Source of the DNA: Gloeobacterales cyanobacterium ES-bin-313
GTDB lineage: Bacteria; Cyanobacteriota; Cyanobacteriia; Gloeobacterales; Gloeobacteraceae
NCBI GenBank assembly: GCA_014379585.1
Contig: JACMLN010000165.1
Span: 1-60,466, forward strand
Length of the DNA: 60,466 nucleotides
Direction: 5' to 3'
Below are positions 1 to 8,917 of the stretch, piece by piece; the stretch's first letter is position 1; the number at the start of each line of letters is the position of its first letter. The notes under the pieces were generated by a model. It did no database searches and was not told where the DNA came from. It saw only the letters and a program-made list of their open reading frames with translations. Position numbers and translations under genes: made by a program.

Positions 1-48
1 GCAACCCAGCAACACCAAGTATCAAGCCACTAAAGTTGCCAAGGGGGT

Positions 49-74
49 GTGGGGGACAGGCTTCTGTCCCCCAC
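49..74. repeat. GC-rich palindrome (11-bp perfect arms)
   Basis: The arms GTGGGGGACAG and CTGTCCCCCAC flank a 4-base loop. No T-run follows, so this looks more like an extragenic palindrome than a factor-independent terminator. Related GGGGACA/TGTCCCC palindromes occur at 39981-40010 and, with a different core, at 44646-44675. It sits 36 bases before the dispersed repeat at 110-183. The remainder of 1-263 holds nothing I can assign; a gene ending upstream of the window cannot be excluded. Confidence 0.7.
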
Positions 75-109
75 GGGGTGGGAGTCCAGAGGGAGGGGCT
101 CGCCCCTTC

Positions 110-183
110 CCTTTGGTGCCGTTCGCCATATTTATCGCAACTCACCAAACGAGGAATTATGCGCGGTGTGATCGGTATCCGCA
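110..183. repeat. dispersed intergenic repeat, copy A
   Basis: This stretch aligns without gaps to 44571-44644, with 10 mismatches in 74 bases by hand count. Both copies lie outside recognised genes and close to a G/C-rich palindrome. Neither strand shows a convincing open frame across the element. It may be a non-autonomous element or the remnant of a mobile element end. Terminal inverted repeats or target duplications could not be defined from two copies. Confidence 0.7.
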
Positions 184-263
184 CGATCTGAATGGAAAGG
201 CATAGCATAGTTGCCCCTTTCATGGCTTGCCATTAAATTGCTCAATGAAAAGGTGAAACGGTA

Positions 264-692
264 TCACAGAGATCTAGCCAGGATAACCCCACCGAAAGCA
301 GCAACGATGCCACCGAGAACATTGCCAAAGATGTACAGTAATCCTAAACCGAAATCACCTTTTTCGAGCATCACCAAACTCTCAATACTAAACGTACTGA
401 AGGTCGTAAACCCACCGCAAAAACCTGTGCCCAGCAGTAAACGCAGTTTCGGATCGATACCGATAGGCTGCCCCCAAGCAACGAGAAAGCCAAGAATAAA
501 CGAGCCTAAAATATTAATTCCTAAAGTGCCGATTGGGAAAGCAATTCCGAAAAGATAAACGGCGAAATTGTTGACCCAAAAGCGGCTCAAACTACCAACG
601 GCTCCACCCAACATCACCAATAACGATTCCCAAAGTGCTTCTAACACGTTCGCTGACTCCGGTGCAATTGTGTTAGAGACTGTTGGCTGCAA
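264..692 (-). CDS. crcB: CrcB/Fluc fluoride channel
   Basis: This is a small four-helix membrane protein of the CrcB/Fluc family, which exports fluoride as a dual-topology dimer in the inner membrane. Family signatures are clear: the glycine-rich first helix followed by SRFW, the INxLGS segment, and GFCGGFTTFSTFSIE, which carries the central Phe/Ser/Thr residues of the pore. The length of 142 residues is slightly longer than usual. The only start giving the full frame is TTG at 692; a GTG at 647 would give a more typical N-terminus and may be the real start. No confident fluoride riboswitch was found upstream. The gene stands alone and is divergent from the DUF985 gene. Confidence 0.9.
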   Translation of the reverse strand: MQPTVSNTIAPESANVLEALWESLLVMLGGAVGSLSRFWVNNFAVYLFGIAFPIGTLGINILGSFILGFLVAWGQPIGIDPKLRLLLGTGFCGGFTTFSTFSIESLVMLEKGDFGLGLLYIFGNVLGGIVAAFGGVILARSL

Positions 693-882
693 AGAGCGGT
701 TCTTTCAGGCAATACTGAAACGGTGAGCCTCACCACCGAGTCTTCAGCGTAAAACTCCATGGCCTCAACGTCAATGGCATCGCATTTTAGTTGCATGGAC
801 AGCACCAAGCCATCATCATTGCTCTACGCCTCACCACAATCCCAAACTCACTATCCAGAAAGTACATCTTCTGTAGACACCT

Positions 883-1344
883 ATGCCTCCTACGCCACTC
901 TCCACTTCTGTCATCCAGCTCATTGCTAATCTGCAATTGCAGCCTCATCCCGAAGGCGGCTTTTATCGTGAAACTTGGCGTTCGGATCTCTGTTTACCCC
1001 AATCGGTTTTACCCGATGGTTATACGGGCGCGCGATCAGCAGGCACTGCGATTTTATTTCTGCTTCCTACTGGTCATTTCTCTCGGTGGCATCGGGTGCG
1101 TTCAGCAGAGTTATGGTTTCACCAAGCAGGCGATCCCTTGGAGTTGGTGATAGCTGAAACTTTAAATGGGAGTTCCAAAGTCATCTACCTCGGCCAAGAT
1201 GCTTGCTGGCAAGCCGTTGTGCCACCCAATCATTGGCAAAAAGCGCAACCCCGCGACGTTGGCAATCCAGCAGGATATGCCCTGGTAGGCTGTGTAGTTG
1301 TGCCTGGATTTGACTTTGCTGATTTTTCGCTGAGTGATACGTAG
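883..1344 (+). CDS. DUF985-type cupin protein
   Basis: A 153-residue single-domain beta-barrel protein of the DUF985 (Cupin_5) family. The hallmark opening LQPHPEGGFYRETWRS is at about residues 18-33, followed by an AGTAILFLLP strand, SRWHRVRSAELWFHQAGDPL with cupin-like histidines near residues 68-82, and a C-terminal VGCVVVPGFDFADF segment. The family is widespread and its physiological substrate is not established; some cupins of this shape bind sugars or small acids. ATG at 883 fits the family N-terminus. It stands alone ahead of the efflux operon, with about 95 bases between. Confidence 0.85.
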   Translation: MPPTPLSTSVIQLIANLQLQPHPEGGFYRETWRSDLCLPQSVLPDGYTGARSAGTAILFLLPTGHFSRWHRVRSAELWFHQAGDPLELVIAETLNGSSKVIYLGQDACWQAVVPPNHWQKAQPRDVGNPAGYALVGCVVVPGFDFADFSLSDT

Positions 1345-1438
1345 CACTGGAAACGCAAACGTGCCGATGGCAGGTGAATTCACCAATTCGTCACCACTCT
1401 TGCCTAGGATTAGCGTGTTGCATTTCGGTTGAGTCGCT

Positions 1439-2734
1439 TTGTTCTCACATCGTATTTGTTTAGCCCTAGGGATTTTTTTAATTGCTTTCCCGATAGAGGT
1501 ACTGGCTCAAAGCACACCACGGACTTTACGCATCGAGGAAGCCATGGTGCAAGCAGAGGCCAATAACCCGCAACTGCAAGCTGCCCGCCGTAGTATCGCT
1601 GTTGCCGAAGCGGGGACGACGATTGCCGATGTTGGCCCCAACCCTCGCCTCGCTCTCGATGCGCCCGTTGGCTTGGCGGAGACAAAACGAACCTTTAGTC
1701 TTGAGCAACCTTTTGAATTAGGGGGCAAGCGCGAAGCCCGCTTGAATCTCGCTAGGAATCAAGTTCGGGCGGCTCAGTTGCAACTGGACATTCTGCGCTG
1801 GCGAATTCGTGGGGATGTGCGACAGGCCTATGCAGAACTGGCGATTGCTCAAGCTGCCCGCAGGCAGGTCGAACGCACGGTGGAACTAGCCCAACAACTG
1901 GTCGAAATTGCCCGCAAACGCCTCGCCGCCGGGGATGTAGCGGAAGCTGATTTGATTCAGGTGCGCTTTGTGCTGGAGCGTACCCGTCAACGCCTTGAAC
2001 CGACGGCCAATCGTATCCGCCAAGCCACCATCAGGCTCGATACCCTGCTGGGAGAGCCTACGGACGATTCCATCGAACCCTCGGATCGTAGAGTCTTTAG
2101 CCTCTCCGTCGAGGAGAATCGGATCGCTCCGGAAGCGCCACAAGCGATCCCAGATCTGAAGGTGCTGAAGGCGTTGGCGCAAGAGCACCGCTTGGATCTG
2201 TCCCTGGCTGCTTTGCAGCAGCGCCTTAGCGACGATCAGTTGACCCTCGCCCGCGCCGGACAAATTCCCAACATTTCCCTGGCTACGGGTTTTACCTGGG
2301 ACCCCGCCAATCAAACAACCGCCGCCCTCCTCGGCCTCCGGATCGATCTGCCGATCTTCAATCCGCGTCAAGGGGAGGTCAATCAGGCGATTGCCACCCG
2401 TTCCCTTGCTGAAGTCCAGCGCAAGGTGATGGAAAGACAAGTAGAGCAGGAAGTGGCTGCAGCTTACGCCGATGCGCGCACTGCCGAACGACTCTTAAAG
2501 CAAGATCGTATGGTCTTATTGCCTCAAGCTGAGAAGGTGCTCGATCTCGCCCGCAAAAGCTACCAATTTGGCCAGACGGGACTCGGTGAAGTGCTGATCG
2601 CCCAACAATCCGTTCAAGACCAGCGCGATGCTTACTACAACGACGTCCTAGCCTATCAGACTGCCCTAGGCAGTTTGGAACGTGCCGTGAACCAACCCCT
2701 TGCGAGTTACTCTGATGCGCCAACAACCCCTTAA
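1439..2734 (+). CDS. TolC-like outer-membrane efflux protein
   Basis: This is the outer-membrane exit duct of a tripartite pump. The 431 residues start with a Sec signal peptide (about residues 1-23, cleavage after VLA), followed by two outer-membrane-efflux repeats (about 28-215 and 240-425) rich in long heptad-like helices, for example REARLNLARNQVRAAQLQLD. It resembles CzcC/CusC-type members of the family. An in-frame stop at 1430 leaves TTG at 1439 as the first usable start, and it gives a sound signal peptide. The 3' end overlaps the adaptor gene by 20 bases, so the genes form one operon with the pump and the two-component system downstream. Confidence 0.88.
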   Translation: MFSHRICLALGIFLIAFPIEVLAQSTPRTLRIEEAMVQAEANNPQLQAARRSIAVAEAGTTIADVGPNPRLALDAPVGLAETKRTFSLEQPFELGGKREARLNLARNQVRAAQLQLDILRWRIRGDVRQAYAELAIAQAARRQVERTVELAQQLVEIARKRLAAGDVAEADLIQVRFVLERTRQRLEPTANRIRQATIRLDTLLGEPTDDSIEPSDRRVFSLSVEENRIAPEAPQAIPDLKVLKALAQEHRLDLSLAALQQRLSDDQLTLARAGQIPNISLATGFTWDPANQTTAALLGLRIDLPIFNPRQGEVNQAIATRSLAEVQRKVMERQVEQEVAAAYADARTAERLLKQDRMVLLPQAEKVLDLARKSYQFGQTGLGEVLIAQQSVQDQRDAYYNDVLAYQTALGSLERAVNQPLASYSDAPTTP

Positions 2735-3848
2735 ATTGCTAATCAGTTCTGCCTTGCTGGTTGGCTTGTCGGGATGCGGAAGTGCGCAGCCTGCAGAAGA
2801 TTCCACTCCTGCTCCTGCACTTCGTCTGCCGATCGTCCAGGTTCTGCGTCAAGATGTGCCTAAAGTCCTCAACTTAACGGGCACGGTGAACGCCCTTCCC
2901 GATCATTCCGTCAAAGTGAGTCCGGCCATAGCGGGCAAACTGATCTCCGTAGCGGCTATTCCTGGAGAGCGCATTGCCCGTGGACAAGTGATTGCCCGCC
3001 TCGATAGCCGTCAGGCCACCGATCAACTGGCCCAGGCGACGGCGGCTCTGGAAGTGGTGAACGCGGGGGTCGCCCAGGCACAGACCAATCGACTGCTTGC
3101 CCAAAACAACCTTAGCCGCGTTCAGATGCTCTACAGCGAGAAGATTGCTCCCCAAAAAGACTTGATTGCTGCCCAAAGTCAGTTGGCGACTGCCACAGAG
3201 CAAGTGCGGGCCGCTCAAGCCCAAGTTGCCCAAGTCCGCGCCACCCAAGGTCAGGCACGCACCCAATTGAGCTTTAGTGAAGTGCGCAGCCCGATTTCTG
3301 GGGTCGTGGCTAGCCGGTTTTTGAATGCCGGCGACACGGCTGACACAGCGACACCGATTGTTCAGATCGTCGATCTAGAGACGGTGATCGTCAGCGCGAA
3401 CTTGCCTGCCGATGCCTCCGCAGTGGTGCATGTAGGGGATCGTGGTCAGATTCGCAGTGCCGCCACTGCCGGAAGTCTGGTGGCCACGGTCACAGCTGTC
3501 AGCCCAGTCGTCGATCTCCAGAACAATGCGCTGGCGATTCAGTTGCGCTGCGCCAACCCGCAAACTTACCTCAAAGAAGGGCAATCCGTCAGTGTCCAGA
3601 TTACAACTGGGGTGCATCGAGGGGTGATGACGATTCCGAAGACCGCCCTCGTGCCCGACCCAGAGCATCCCGAGGGGCATCTCGTCTATCAATTTCAAGG
3701 AGGGAAAATCCGTCGCGTGAAAGTGCAAACAGGCATTGAAGTGGAAAACCGCGTCGAGATTACCAGTGGCCTGGGGGTGAATACCCAGATTGTTGCGAGG
3801 GGTGCCTACGGATTGCCCGACGACACGGCTGCGGAGGCCAGCCGATGA
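2715..3848 (+). CDS. RND efflux periplasmic adaptor (membrane fusion lipoprotein)
   Basis: The membrane fusion protein bridges the pump and the outer-membrane duct. ATG at 2715 gives a lipoprotein signal with the lipobox LSGC (Cys21); a TTG at 2700 is in frame but gives a poorer signal. It then shows the usual order: a first lipoyl half (VSVAAIPGERIARGQVIARL), a helical hairpin with repeated QAQVAQ motifs, a second lipoyl half (LSFSEVRSPISGVVASRFLN), a beta-barrel and a membrane-proximal domain. No His-rich N-terminal extension typical of dedicated metal pumps is seen. The stop overlaps the start of the pump gene (ATGA), implying translational coupling. Confidence 0.9.
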   Translation: MRQQPLKLLISSALLVGLSGCGSAQPAEDSTPAPALRLPIVQVLRQDVPKVLNLTGTVNALPDHSVKVSPAIAGKLISVAAIPGERIARGQVIARLDSRQATDQLAQATAALEVVNAGVAQAQTNRLLAQNNLSRVQMLYSEKIAPQKDLIAAQSQLATATEQVRAAQAQVAQVRATQGQARTQLSFSEVRSPISGVVASRFLNAGDTADTATPIVQIVDLETVIVSANLPADASAVVHVGDRGQIRSAATAGSLVATVTAVSPVVDLQNNALAIQLRCANPQTYLKEGQSVSVQITTGVHRGVMTIPKTALVPDPEHPEGHLVYQFQGGKIRRVKVQTGIEVENRVEITSGLGVNTQIVARGAYGLPDDTAAEASR

Positions 3849-6800
3849 TCAGCAAAATTTTGCAGTCCCAAGCACGAGCTATCTATCTTTTATTTATCCT
3901 CATCGCTGGGGCAGGACTGCTTGCCTACTTGAATCTGCCCTCCGATGTCTATCCAGAACTGTCCTTTCCGCGCATCGCTGTGATCGCGGATGTTGGCGAT
4001 GTGTCACCGGAACGGGTGGTTGTGACTGTGACCCGTCCCCTCGAAGAAGCGGCGGGTCAGGTCTATCGGGTTCGGTGGGTGCGCTCAAAAACGATCCGAG
4101 GCGCAACGGAACTGTCCATTGAGTTTCAGCCCGGCACCGATATGCAGTACGCGCTCCAGCAATTGCAAGCCCGCATCGCCGAAGTGCGCTCCAGTTTGCC
4201 GGTAAATGTGAAACTTACCGTCGAACGCATTACCCCCGCCATTTTCCCGGTGTTGGGTTACAACGTCAGCACACCCACCTTGACCCAGGCCGACCTTTAT
4301 ACGATTGCCCGCTATCAGATTCAGCCGCGGTTGACCCGTGTTCTAGGTGTTGCCCGGGTGCAAATTCAGGGGGGTGACATTCCCCAAGTAGCCATCGAAA
4401 TCGACCCAGCCAAACTGAAAAGCAACGCTCTGAGCCTGACGCAGATCGCCGATGCGTTGACCCGAACCAATCAGATCCAAGTCGTCGGCAAGCTCGACGA
4501 AAACTATCAGCAAAGTCTGGTGGTCGCCACCAACGAATCCACCGATCTCGACCAACTCGGCGGGGTCGTCGTCGCCAGTCGTCCAGGTAATGCCCCCATC
4601 TTTTTGAGGGATCTCGGTCGGATTCATCGAGGGATCGCGGATCGGACGCGCCTTGTGAGCGTGGATGGCAAGCCCGGCCTTACTCTCAATCTGTTTCGGC
4701 AGCCAAGTAGCAATGTCGTGGAGGTTTCTAAGGGGGTGCGCTCAGAACTCGCAGCGATCCAAAAGAGCCTTCCCCCTGGGGTTGTCATTCGTCCAGCCTA
4801 CGATGAGTCGGGGCTTGTGGTCGATGCCATCGCCAATGTGCGGGAGGCCATCGCCATCGGTATTGTCCTGATTATCGCCGTTCTCTACTTCTTCTTGCGG
4901 GAATGGCGCAGCACGGTGATTGCCGCTTTGAGCATTCCACTTTCGGCCCTCGCCGCCTTTGCAGTGCTGTATTTGGTCGGTCAAAGCCTCAACTTGATGT
5001 CCCTGGGAGGACTGGCCGTGGCGATCGGCTTGGTCATCGACGATGCCATCGTCGTCATCGAGAATATTGACCGCCAACTCAAAAGTGGTCTCGATCCGCG
5101 CTCAGCAGTGGCAGCCGCAGCCAAAGAGCTGGTCGGTCCCGTCACCAGTTCCACGGTGACGACGGTGGTGGTCTTTTTGCCTTTGGGATTGCTCTCGGGG
5201 GTTGCTGGCCAGTTTTTCACCAGTCTGACCCTGACGCTCTCCGCCGCCGTGATCTTCTCGCTGATCCTGGCTTTGACCCTGACCCCTCTGCTGGCAGGCA
5301 ATTGGTTAGGTGCTGAGAAAAAAGTTCAAGAATCTCGATTGCTTGCCCAGATCGATAGTGCCTACACAAAGCTACTGTCGCAAGTCCTCAAGCAGCCCTG
5401 GGTGGTCGGCATTGCCTCGATGGTGCTTTTGGTAAATGGTTTCTTGATCTATGGTCAGTTGGGTTCGGACTTTCTGCCCGCCGTAGACGAGGGCAGCTAT
5501 ATTCTCGATTACCTCACGCCACCAGGAACTTCTCTCGCGCAGACGAACGAGTTGGCTCAGGAATTAGAGCGTATTCTCGCCAAAACGCCGGAAGTCGTCG
5601 CCTGGACCCGGCGCACCGGCGCTGAAAATGGTCTATTTGCCACGGAACCCAACAAAGGGGATATTTTGGTTGTCCTCAAACCGGCGCGTGAACGCAAACG
5701 CAGCGTTCTGGAAGTGATTGAGGAGCAGCGCCAGCAAATTGCCCAACAATTGCCCCAGGTGGATAGCGATTTTCACCAGATTCTCCAAGACGAACTCAAC
5801 GATCTCTCCGGTACTGCCAGTCCGATTGAGGTACGGGTCTTCGGGGAAAACCCAAAGATTTTGCGCAGTCTCGCCGCTCAGATTGAGGAACGCATTCAAA
5901 AAACCCCTGGTCTTGTGGATCTAGTGACTACGGGTCGGGTGGGTGCGCCGCAAATCGATATTCGAGTCGATCCGAAGCGCTCTGGACGCATCGGTCTTGC
6001 ACCAGCCGAAGTGATTACCCAGGTTCAAAATGCCCTGCTCGGTGGAATTGCGACCCAAGTGCGCCAAGAGGATCGGCTCATCGATGTGCGCATTCGGCTG
6101 TTCGATTCGGTGCGCCTCGATCCCAAGCAACTGGCCGACGTGCCGATTATTGGCAGTGCTGGGGAAGTCCTGCCCCTTTCTGCCCTAGCAACCTTGAAAC
6201 CTGCTGCCGGCGAAGGCGAGATCTCCCGGGAAAATCAGCAACGCTACATTTCTCTCCAAGCGAATCTCGAAGGCCGCGATCTGGGCACAACGGTCCAGGA
6301 TATTCGCAATCGCTTGACCTCTCTCAAGCCCCCGCCGGGATACACTATTGCCATCGGTGGGCTGTACGCAAGCCAGCAGGAGGCGTTCTCTCAGCTCTTG
6401 GCCGTTATGGGTTTAGCGATCGTACTGGTCTATCTTGTTCTTGTGGTGCAGTTTCGCTCCTTGATTCAACCCCTCGCGATCTTTACTGCCATTCCCTTGG
6501 CCCTCTTTGGGGTCGTCGCTGCTCTCTGGGCAACCAGTACACCTGTGAATGTTTCCTCGTTCATGGGCATCATCTTGCTGATTGGCCTGGTAGTCAAAAA
6601 CGGCATCATTCTGCTGGAATATACCAACCGTCTGCAACAAGAAGAAGGTTTGCCCCTTGAGTCTGCTTTGATCGAAGCAGGCAGAGTGCGGCTGCGTCCT
6701 ATCCTCATGACGACCCTCTGCACGATCCTCGGACTGTTACCTTTAGCTTTGGGATTGGGGGCTGGAGCCGAACTCCAGAAGCCACTGGCGATCGCTGTTA

Positions 6801-6913
6801 TTGGCGGTTTGTCACTTTCGACGGTGTTTACCTTGATCTTCGTGCCAGTGGTCTTCCGGGTTTTACAAAAGTCGAAGCAGGCTTCTGAAAAACTATCAAT
6901 GGTTAAGGGATAA
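3845..6913 (+). CDS. RND-family efflux pump
   Basis: The inner-membrane proton-driven pump of the tripartite system is 1022 residues, the usual size, with the expected two-fold repeat of six-helix bundles and large periplasmic loops. Helix 4 carries GLVIDDAIVVIEN with the proton-relay pair Asp399/Asp400, and helix 10 carries GLVVKNGIILLEY with Lys918. This double-Asp arrangement is the signature of hydrophobe/multidrug (HAE) pumps rather than of heavy-metal (HME) pumps, which have DGAVV there. The regulatory genes downstream are nevertheless of the metal-sensor type, so the substrate is open. It starts within the stop of the adaptor gene and is followed one base later by the response-regulator gene. 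Confidence 0.93.
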   Translation: MISKILQSQARAIYLLFILIAGAGLLAYLNLPSDVYPELSFPRIAVIADVGDVSPERVVVTVTRPLEEAAGQVYRVRWVRSKTIRGATELSIEFQPGTDMQYALQQLQARIAEVRSSLPVNVKLTVERITPAIFPVLGYNVSTPTLTQADLYTIARYQIQPRLTRVLGVARVQIQGGDIPQVAIEIDPAKLKSNALSLTQIADALTRTNQIQVVGKLDENYQQSLVVATNESTDLDQLGGVVVASRPGNAPIFLRDLGRIHRGIADRTRLVSVDGKPGLTLNLFRQPSSNVVEVSKGVRSELAAIQKSLPPGVVIRPAYDESGLVVDAIANVREAIAIGIVLIIAVLYFFLREWRSTVIAALSIPLSALAAFAVLYLVGQSLNLMSLGGLAVAIGLVIDDAIVVIENIDRQLKSGLDPRSAVAAAAKELVGPVTSSTVTTVVVFLPLGLLSGVAGQFFTSLTLTLSAAVIFSLILALTLTPLLAGNWLGAEKKVQESRLLAQIDSAYTKLLSQVLKQPWVVGIASMVLLVNGFLIYGQLGSDFLPAVDEGSYILDYLTPPGTSLAQTNELAQELERILAKTPEVVAWTRRTGAENGLFATEPNKGDILVVLKPARERKRSVLEVIEEQRQQIAQQLPQVDSDFHQILQDELNDLSGTASPIEVRVFGENPKILRSLAAQIEERIQKTPGLVDLVTTGRVGAPQIDIRVDPKRSGRIGLAPAEVITQVQNALLGGIATQVRQEDRLIDVRIRLFDSVRLDPKQLADVPIIGSAGEVLPLSALATLKPAAGEGEISRENQQRYISLQANLEGRDLGTTVQDIRNRLTSLKPPPGYTIAIGGLYASQQEAFSQLLAVMGLAIVLVYLVLVVQFRSLIQPLAIFTAIPLALFGVVAALWATSTPVNVSSFMGIILLIGLVVKNGIILLEYTNRLQQEEGLPLESALIEAGRVRLRPILMTTLCTILGLLPLALGLGAGAELQKPLAIAVIGGLSLSTVFTLIFVPVVFRVLQKSKQASEKLSMVKG

Positions 6914-6917
6914 GGTG

Positions 6918-7595
6918 ATGACGAAGATTCTCTTGGTGGAAGATGATCTGCGCATTGTCCGTTCTCTTAAACGGGAATTGGAGCGTGAACACTACTTAGT
7001 CGATGTGGCAAGTGACGGGGAGGAAGGTTGGGACTATCTCCAGCAGGCGGCCTACGATATTGTGCTGCTCGATATCATGATTCCTCGCTTAGACGGTACT
7101 GCTCTTTGTCGTCGGTTGCGTCAATATGCCAATGGGGTGCCTGTGTTGATGTTGACGGCTCGCGATACGACGTCGGACAAAGTCCATGGACTGGATGCTG
7201 GTGCGGATGATTATTTGGTCAAGCCTTTTGAAATCGAAGAATTGCACGCCCGTCTTCGCGCCTTGCTGCGTCGCCAAGATCCCCATCGTCAGCCCCTGCT
7301 GCAATACGGCTCCATCAGCTTAAATCCAGCATTGCAAGTCGTGAGCGTCGGCGATCAAAAAGTCGATTTAACCCCCAAAGAATACCAGTTGCTTGAGCAA
7401 TTCTTGCGCAACCCAAACCAGAGCTTTAGCCGAGACCAGTTAATTGAACGCCTCTGGGGGTGGGATGAAACCCCAGGCAGCGATGTGATCAAATCCCACA
7501 TCAAGAGACTACGCCGCAAACTGAAAGAGGCTGGTGGCTCAGATCCGATCGAAACCGTTTTTGGCTTTGGCTATCGATTAAAAACCCATGTTTAA
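6918..7595 (+). CDS. OmpR-family response regulator
   Basis: This is the DNA-binding partner of the sensor kinase that follows. The receiver domain covers about residues 1-118 with acidic pocket Glu-Asp-Asp 8-10, phosphoacceptor Asp52 (LLDIMIP) and Lys102 (YLVKPF). The winged-helix domain covers about 125-225 and has the recognition-helix pattern SDVIKSHIKRLRRKLKE. GTG at 6915 and ATG at 6918 are both in frame; ATG is preferred. The gene follows the pump stop almost directly and overlaps the kinase gene by 8 bases. Direct linkage suggests that it controls the efflux operon, as NrsR/RppA does in Synechocystis; that is inference. Confidence 0.93.
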   Translation: MTKILLVEDDLRIVRSLKRELEREHYLVDVASDGEEGWDYLQQAAYDIVLLDIMIPRLDGTALCRRLRQYANGVPVLMLTARDTTSDKVHGLDAGADDYLVKPFEIEELHARLRALLRRQDPHRQPLLQYGSISLNPALQVVSVGDQKVDLTPKEYQLLEQFLRNPNQSFSRDQLIERLWGWDETPGSDVIKSHIKRLRRKLKEAGGSDPIETVFGFGYRLKTHV

Positions 7596-8847
7596 CAAGG
7601 TGGAAAGTCGCTTGCTTCTGAGCAACTTAGCCGTGCTAAGCAGCATTCTTGTGGTCTTTGCCTTAGCGGTCTATGCGCTCTTTGTCCAAAGTTTGGCGGC
7701 TCAATTTGACGAACGGGTGATCCTCTTTGCTCAGGCAGTCTCCGCCTCTATAGAAAGTGAAAATGGAAAACCACAATTTAAAGAATCCATCTATTTAGGC
7801 AGTTCTCAAGAGCGCATCGTGCTCGGTGAAACAGCGATAGCGCAATGGTTTGATTTACAAGGCCACCGCTTACTTTCCCGTGGTGGCTTGCCCCTGGAGG
7901 CCAGAGGACTGCAACCAGGAACGCTGTTGACCCATGACCAGCCTGTGAGCGTTCGCCTGTACAGCCAAATCGTCCGGGATCTAGAAACTAGAAAAGCCTT
8001 GGGCTACGTTCAGGTCGGCCTTGCTTTGGCTCCGATGCAAAGCATGATCCATCGACTCGCTTGGGGATTGGCGGGAGGTGTAACCTTGGCACTCTTGCTT
8101 GCAGCCATCGGTAGCCTCTGGCTCACCCGGCAAGCGATGATCCCGATTCGATCGGGATATCGTCGCCTTCAACAATTCACTGCCGATGCCTCGCACGAAC
8201 TGCGTAGTCCACTAACAGCGATCAAACTGAACGCTTCTAGTGCAATGCGTCACTCCGAAGATTTAAGTGTTGACGAGATTCGAGACAGTTTTCAACAAAT
8301 CCAGGATGCCGCTAACGACATGACCCGCCTCACAGAAGATCTGCTCATGCTAGCGCGGACTGACGAAGATTCCGGAATGCCGAACAGTCGAGAAATACTC
8401 TCACTCGATTCTTTGCTCGACACAATTGTTGAGCAGATGAGGAGTGTAGCCCAACAAAAACTCATTCGTCTTCACTACAGAGCTGAGGCATACCCGAAAG
8501 TACTTGCTGACCCCGACCAACTAAAACGCTTATTTCGTAACTTGATCGAGAATGCTATCCAATACACGCCTCCTAGCGGCGAGGTCAAAATCTTGTTGCA
8601 GGAACAAGAACACAATGCCCTGATCTCAGTTCAGGATACTGGTATCGGAATCGCACCAGAAAACCTCACTCGCGTATTCGACCGTTTCTGGCGGGCTGAT
8701 CGCGCACGTACACGCTGCTCTGGTGGAATGGGTCTGGGGCTGGCAATTGCCTTAGGCATTGTCCGCGCTCACGGTGGCGAAATGAACTTAAGCAGCAAGG
8801 TGAATCAGGGGAGTAGCTTTGTAGTTAGACTGCTGACGCATAAGTGA
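7588..8847 (+). CDS. sensor histidine kinase, NrsS/RppB-like
   Basis: A 419-residue inner-membrane kinase with helix 1 at about residues 9-33, a periplasmic sensor of about 115 residues, and helix 2 at about 155-177. After a short linker without a clear HAMP domain comes the phosphoacceptor box DASHELRSPLTAIK with His203. The ATPase domain has the N box NLIENAIQY, the G1 box DTGIGIAPENL and the G2 box GMGLGLAIALG. The short linker between helix 2 and the H box is like that of RppB/NrsS kinases of cyanobacteria. No Cys/His-rich metal site is evident in the periplasmic part. It overlaps the regulator gene and ends the operon. A weak inverted repeat lies shortly after the stop. Confidence 0.9.
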   Translation: MFNKVESRLLLSNLAVLSSILVVFALAVYALFVQSLAAQFDERVILFAQAVSASIESENGKPQFKESIYLGSSQERIVLGETAIAQWFDLQGHRLLSRGGLPLEARGLQPGTLLTHDQPVSVRLYSQIVRDLETRKALGYVQVGLALAPMQSMIHRLAWGLAGGVTLALLLAAIGSLWLTRQAMIPIRSGYRRLQQFTADASHELRSPLTAIKLNASSAMRHSEDLSVDEIRDSFQQIQDAANDMTRLTEDLLMLARTDEDSGMPNSREILSLDSLLDTIVEQMRSVAQQKLIRLHYRAEAYPKVLADPDQLKRLFRNLIENAIQYTPPSGEVKILLQEQEHNALISVQDTGIGIAPENLTRVFDRFWRADRARTRCSGGMGLGLAIALGIVRAHGGEMNLSSKVNQGSSFVVRLLTHK

Positions 8848-8917
8848 ATGGTAGAAATAGTCGCTTTAGAGACTATCTATAAAAAGTGATCAATGCACTT
8901 TTGGGTTCAGAGGAAAA

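Noticed and set aside
690-800. Possible fluoride riboswitch upstream of crcB
   Set aside because: A GCTGAAGACTC stretch resembles part of the crcB motif, but the GGNGATGG start and the AACCGC core with the right spacing are not present.
791-1150. Plus-strand frame overlapping the DUF985 gene
   Set aside because: It is a shadow; the DUF985 frame has the family motifs and this one has none.
3845-6913. Heavy-metal (HME/CzcA) class for the pump
   Set aside because: Helix 4 has DD in the proton relay instead of the DGAVV pattern of the metal class. The class is left as RND with an HAE-type signature.
8858-8877. Terminator after the efflux kinase gene
   Set aside because: The arms ATAGTC/GACTAT are short and no T-run follows on the plus strand.
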